Assembly: GCA_947504115.1 (NCBI GenBank)
Contig: CANNGH010000001.1
Coordinates: forward strand, 62,001-126,000
Source of the DNA: an uncultured Sedimentitalea sp.
GTDB lineage: Bacteria; Pseudomonadota; Alphaproteobacteria; Rhodobacterales; Rhodobacteraceae
Length of the DNA: 64,000 nt
Reading direction: 5' to 3'
Shown here: in pieces, positions 60,886 through 64,000 of the stretch
How the letters are laid out: every line of letters begins with the position of its first letter
Position numbering within the stretch: position 1 is the first letter of the stretch
The notes under the pieces: generated by a model
The model's input: only the letters and a program-made list of their open reading frames with translations
What the model was told of the DNA's origin: nothing
Database searches by the model: none
Translations under genes and position numbers: made by a program

Positions 60886-61392
60886 ATGAAAATTGCATCT
60901 GTCACCTCGCCCGAGCGGAGCGGAACGGACCGGCTTTTGTCGGACATCGCTGACCGGTTGCTGGCCGGGAGCGTGCCGCTTGCGGGTATCGTCAAGGATT
61001 TCGGCTATGCCAGCGCCTACGAGAACGGCTGTGACATGAAGGTGCGGGTCTTGCCGGATGGGCCGGTGATCAAGATCACGCAGGACCTCGGCGCCGGGTC
61101 GGACGCCTGTCGGCTGGACCCCGGTGCAATTGCCGAGGCCGTCGCCACGGTCGAGCGGGGGGCCTTTCGGGATGCAGCCCTGTTCATCCTCAACAAGTTC
61201 GGTCCCGAAGAGGCAGCGGGGCGGGGATTCTGCAGCGCCATCGGAAGTGCGCTGGAGGCCGATATTCCTGTTCTGGTGGGCCTCAGCGCCGCCAACAAGG
61301 CTGCCTTCGACGCTTTTTCCGGCGGAATGGCCACGACACTTGCGCCGCAACCCGAAGCGATCATCGCGTGGCTGAACGAGGGTGAACACTGA
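60886..61392 (+). CDS. DUF2478-domain protein
   Basis: A 168-residue cytoplasmic protein that I match to the DUF2478 family, sometimes found near molybdenum-cofactor and denitrification genes; function unknown. Begins MKIASVTSPERSGTDRLLSD, with ADRLLAGSVPLAGIVKDFGY and LFILNKFGPEEAAGRGFCSAI, a NTPase-like core with no clear Walker A. It lies 18 bases after ubiV with an AAGGAGC ribosome-binding site, so it is probably the fourth gene of that operon. The conserved RGF segment is a good identifier of the family. Confidence 0.7.
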   Translation: MKIASVTSPERSGTDRLLSDIADRLLAGSVPLAGIVKDFGYASAYENGCDMKVRVLPDGPVIKITQDLGAGSDACRLDPGAIAEAVATVERGAFRDAALFILNKFGPEEAAGRGFCSAIGSALEADIPVLVGLSAANKAAFDAFSGGMATTLAPQPEAIIAWLNEGEH

Positions 61393-61494
61393 CCCGCGCC
61401 ACCGGGCGTGAGCAGGGGCGCCCGTTTGCAAGCGGCCAGCCCCGTGATCCCGGCATGGCGACACGGGCCCGAGGGACGGCGCTCTCGGCCCTCG

Positions 61495-61536
61495 TTGATC
61501 AGGATCAATGAGACTGTTTCCCGTCTTTCGTATGGT
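61495..61536 (+). promoter_or_regulatory. Perfect FNR box and class II promoter before the N-ATPase operon
   Basis: TTGATCAGGATCAA (61495-61508) is a perfect match to the FNR consensus. TATGGT at 61531-61536 is a -10 candidate, so the start is near 61543 and the box at -41.5, the class II position. The distance from box start to -10 is 36 bases, identical to that before ubiT. The next genes on this strand are the N-ATPase genes from 61847, 300 bases away. Confidence 0.75.
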
Positions 61537-61726
61537 GGCGCCGAAGCGGTCCGTCGAAACGTCTCAGATCGGTGATGACAGGCTCTCACGCGGGCGCCCT
61601 CTTTTGCATCATGTGCGGATTCCGCGTATCCCTGAGGGTTGTACACCGGCGCCATGGCCCCGAACGTCCACGGAAATCGGATTTTCGCCCGGTTCGATGA
61701 AGCCCCGGGGGCCGAACAAGCGATAA

Positions 61727-63629
<1,903 letters not shown>

Positions 63630-63633
<4 letters not shown>

Positions 63634-63911
63634 GCGACAGGCGCAAACAGGCGGACGAGATCGCCCGCAGCGCCGCGCGCAAGCAGGACGCGCGCGATAA
63701 TCCGGCGCCAAGCCCGCTGCGCGGGATCGGGGTGTTCGGGGTGATCGGCTGGTCGGTTGCCGTGCCGACGGTTGCGGGGGCGTTCCTGGGGCTCTGGCTG
63801 GATCGCGCCTATCCGCAGGATTTCTCGTGGACCATTGCACTGATCCTCGGCGGGGTCGTCGTCGGCGCGGCCCTGGCCTGGGCGTGGATCGAAAAGGAGA
63901 AGGGCGAATGA
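63630..63911 (+). CDS. atpQ: N-ATPase AtpQ (AtpI/AtpZ-like membrane protein)
   Basis: A 93-residue protein: a basic N-terminus (MSDRRKQADEIARSAARKQD), then two membrane segments (about residues 34-56 and 65-87), GVIGWSVAVPTVAGAFLGLW and WTIALILGGVVVGAALAWAW. N-ATPase operons carry atpQ at this position; it may be a ring assembly factor or a divalent-cation carrier. Confidence 0.85.
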
Positions 63912-64000
63912 TACCGGATTTCGACTGGACCGCTGTTGCGACCGGCATGTTGGCCGGATCGGTCGCGGGCGCGCTTTACTTTGCCGGATTGGCCTGGGGC
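63908..64000 (+). CDS. atpR: N-ATPase AtpR, 5' part (cut by window end)
   Basis: 31 codons, MIPDFDWTAVATGMLAGSVA then GALYFAGLAWG, the start of a small membrane protein. It overlaps atpQ by four bases. By operon order this is AtpR, a protein of N-ATPases said to interact with the c-ring through conserved Arg; the rest is out of sight. Confidence 0.7.
   Translation, partial: MIPDFDWTAVATGMLAGSVAGALYFAGLAWG

Overview
The window is a GC-rich chromosomal segment from an alphaproteobacterium, almost certainly of the Rhodobacteraceae (Roseobacter/Rhodobacter group). Evidence: the hisS-hisZ-hisG cluster, fabI-fabB-fabA divergent from an Irr-type Fur regulator, serC-serA with a short structured leader, the opgG-(opgI)-opgH-opgC arrangement described from Rhodobacter sphaeroides, an adenosylcobalamin ribonucleotide reductase, and GGGTATTT-type intergenic repeats. 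Nearly all of it is housekeeping DNA with tight, often overlapping genes.

Layout. 1-5.3 kb: 3' part of dnaE, slyX, hisS-hisZ-hisG. 5.3-8.1 kb: a DUF1489 gene divergent from nrdJ. 8.1-9.9 kb: the only clearly accessory patch, a decayed integrative element beside tRNA-Asn with an integrase remnant and an IS110-family remnant. 10-18.7 kb: MBL hydrolase, orphan histidine kinase, secreted alpha/beta hydrolase, CPA1 antiporter with a cyclic-nucleotide-binding-like tail, PLP dehydratase, alpha/beta hydrolase, SlyD-like FKBP. 18.7-29 kb: fabI-fabB-fabA/irr, purB, a hydrolase-OsmC fusion, 5-formyl-THF cyclo-ligase, glnB-glnA, nnrD, tRNA-Leu. 29-36.6 kb: serC-serA, a PPP phosphatase, kbl-tdh, a thiolase. 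36.7-48.2 kb: replication-associated genes dnaN, dnaA, rpsT, recF, gyrB interleaved with an enoyl-CoA hydratase, mutM and ubiE-ubiB. 48.5-55.1 kb: the osmoregulated periplasmic glucan operon and a two-domain kinase. 55.2-64 kb: panB, ubiX, ubiD, ubiT-ubiU-ubiV, a DUF2478 gene and the first four genes of an N-ATPase (alternative F-type ATPase) operon cut by the window end.

The most interesting region is 56-64 kb. ubiD-ubiX and ubiT-ubiU-ubiV are divergent genes around a perfect FNR/Dnr-like palindrome; UbiU and UbiV keep the four iron-sulfur cysteines of the oxygen-independent ubiquinone pathway. About 3.1 kb further on, a second perfect FNR box (TTGATCAGGATCAA) stands upstream of the N-ATPase genes. 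In both cases a TAnGGT hexamer begins exactly 36 bp after the first base of the box, which is class II FNR promoter geometry (box at -41.5). I infer that oxygen-independent quinone synthesis and an alternative ion-translocating ATPase are co-regulated by oxygen here. UbiE and UbiB at 42-44.5 kb belong to the general and aerobic branches of the same quinone pathway.
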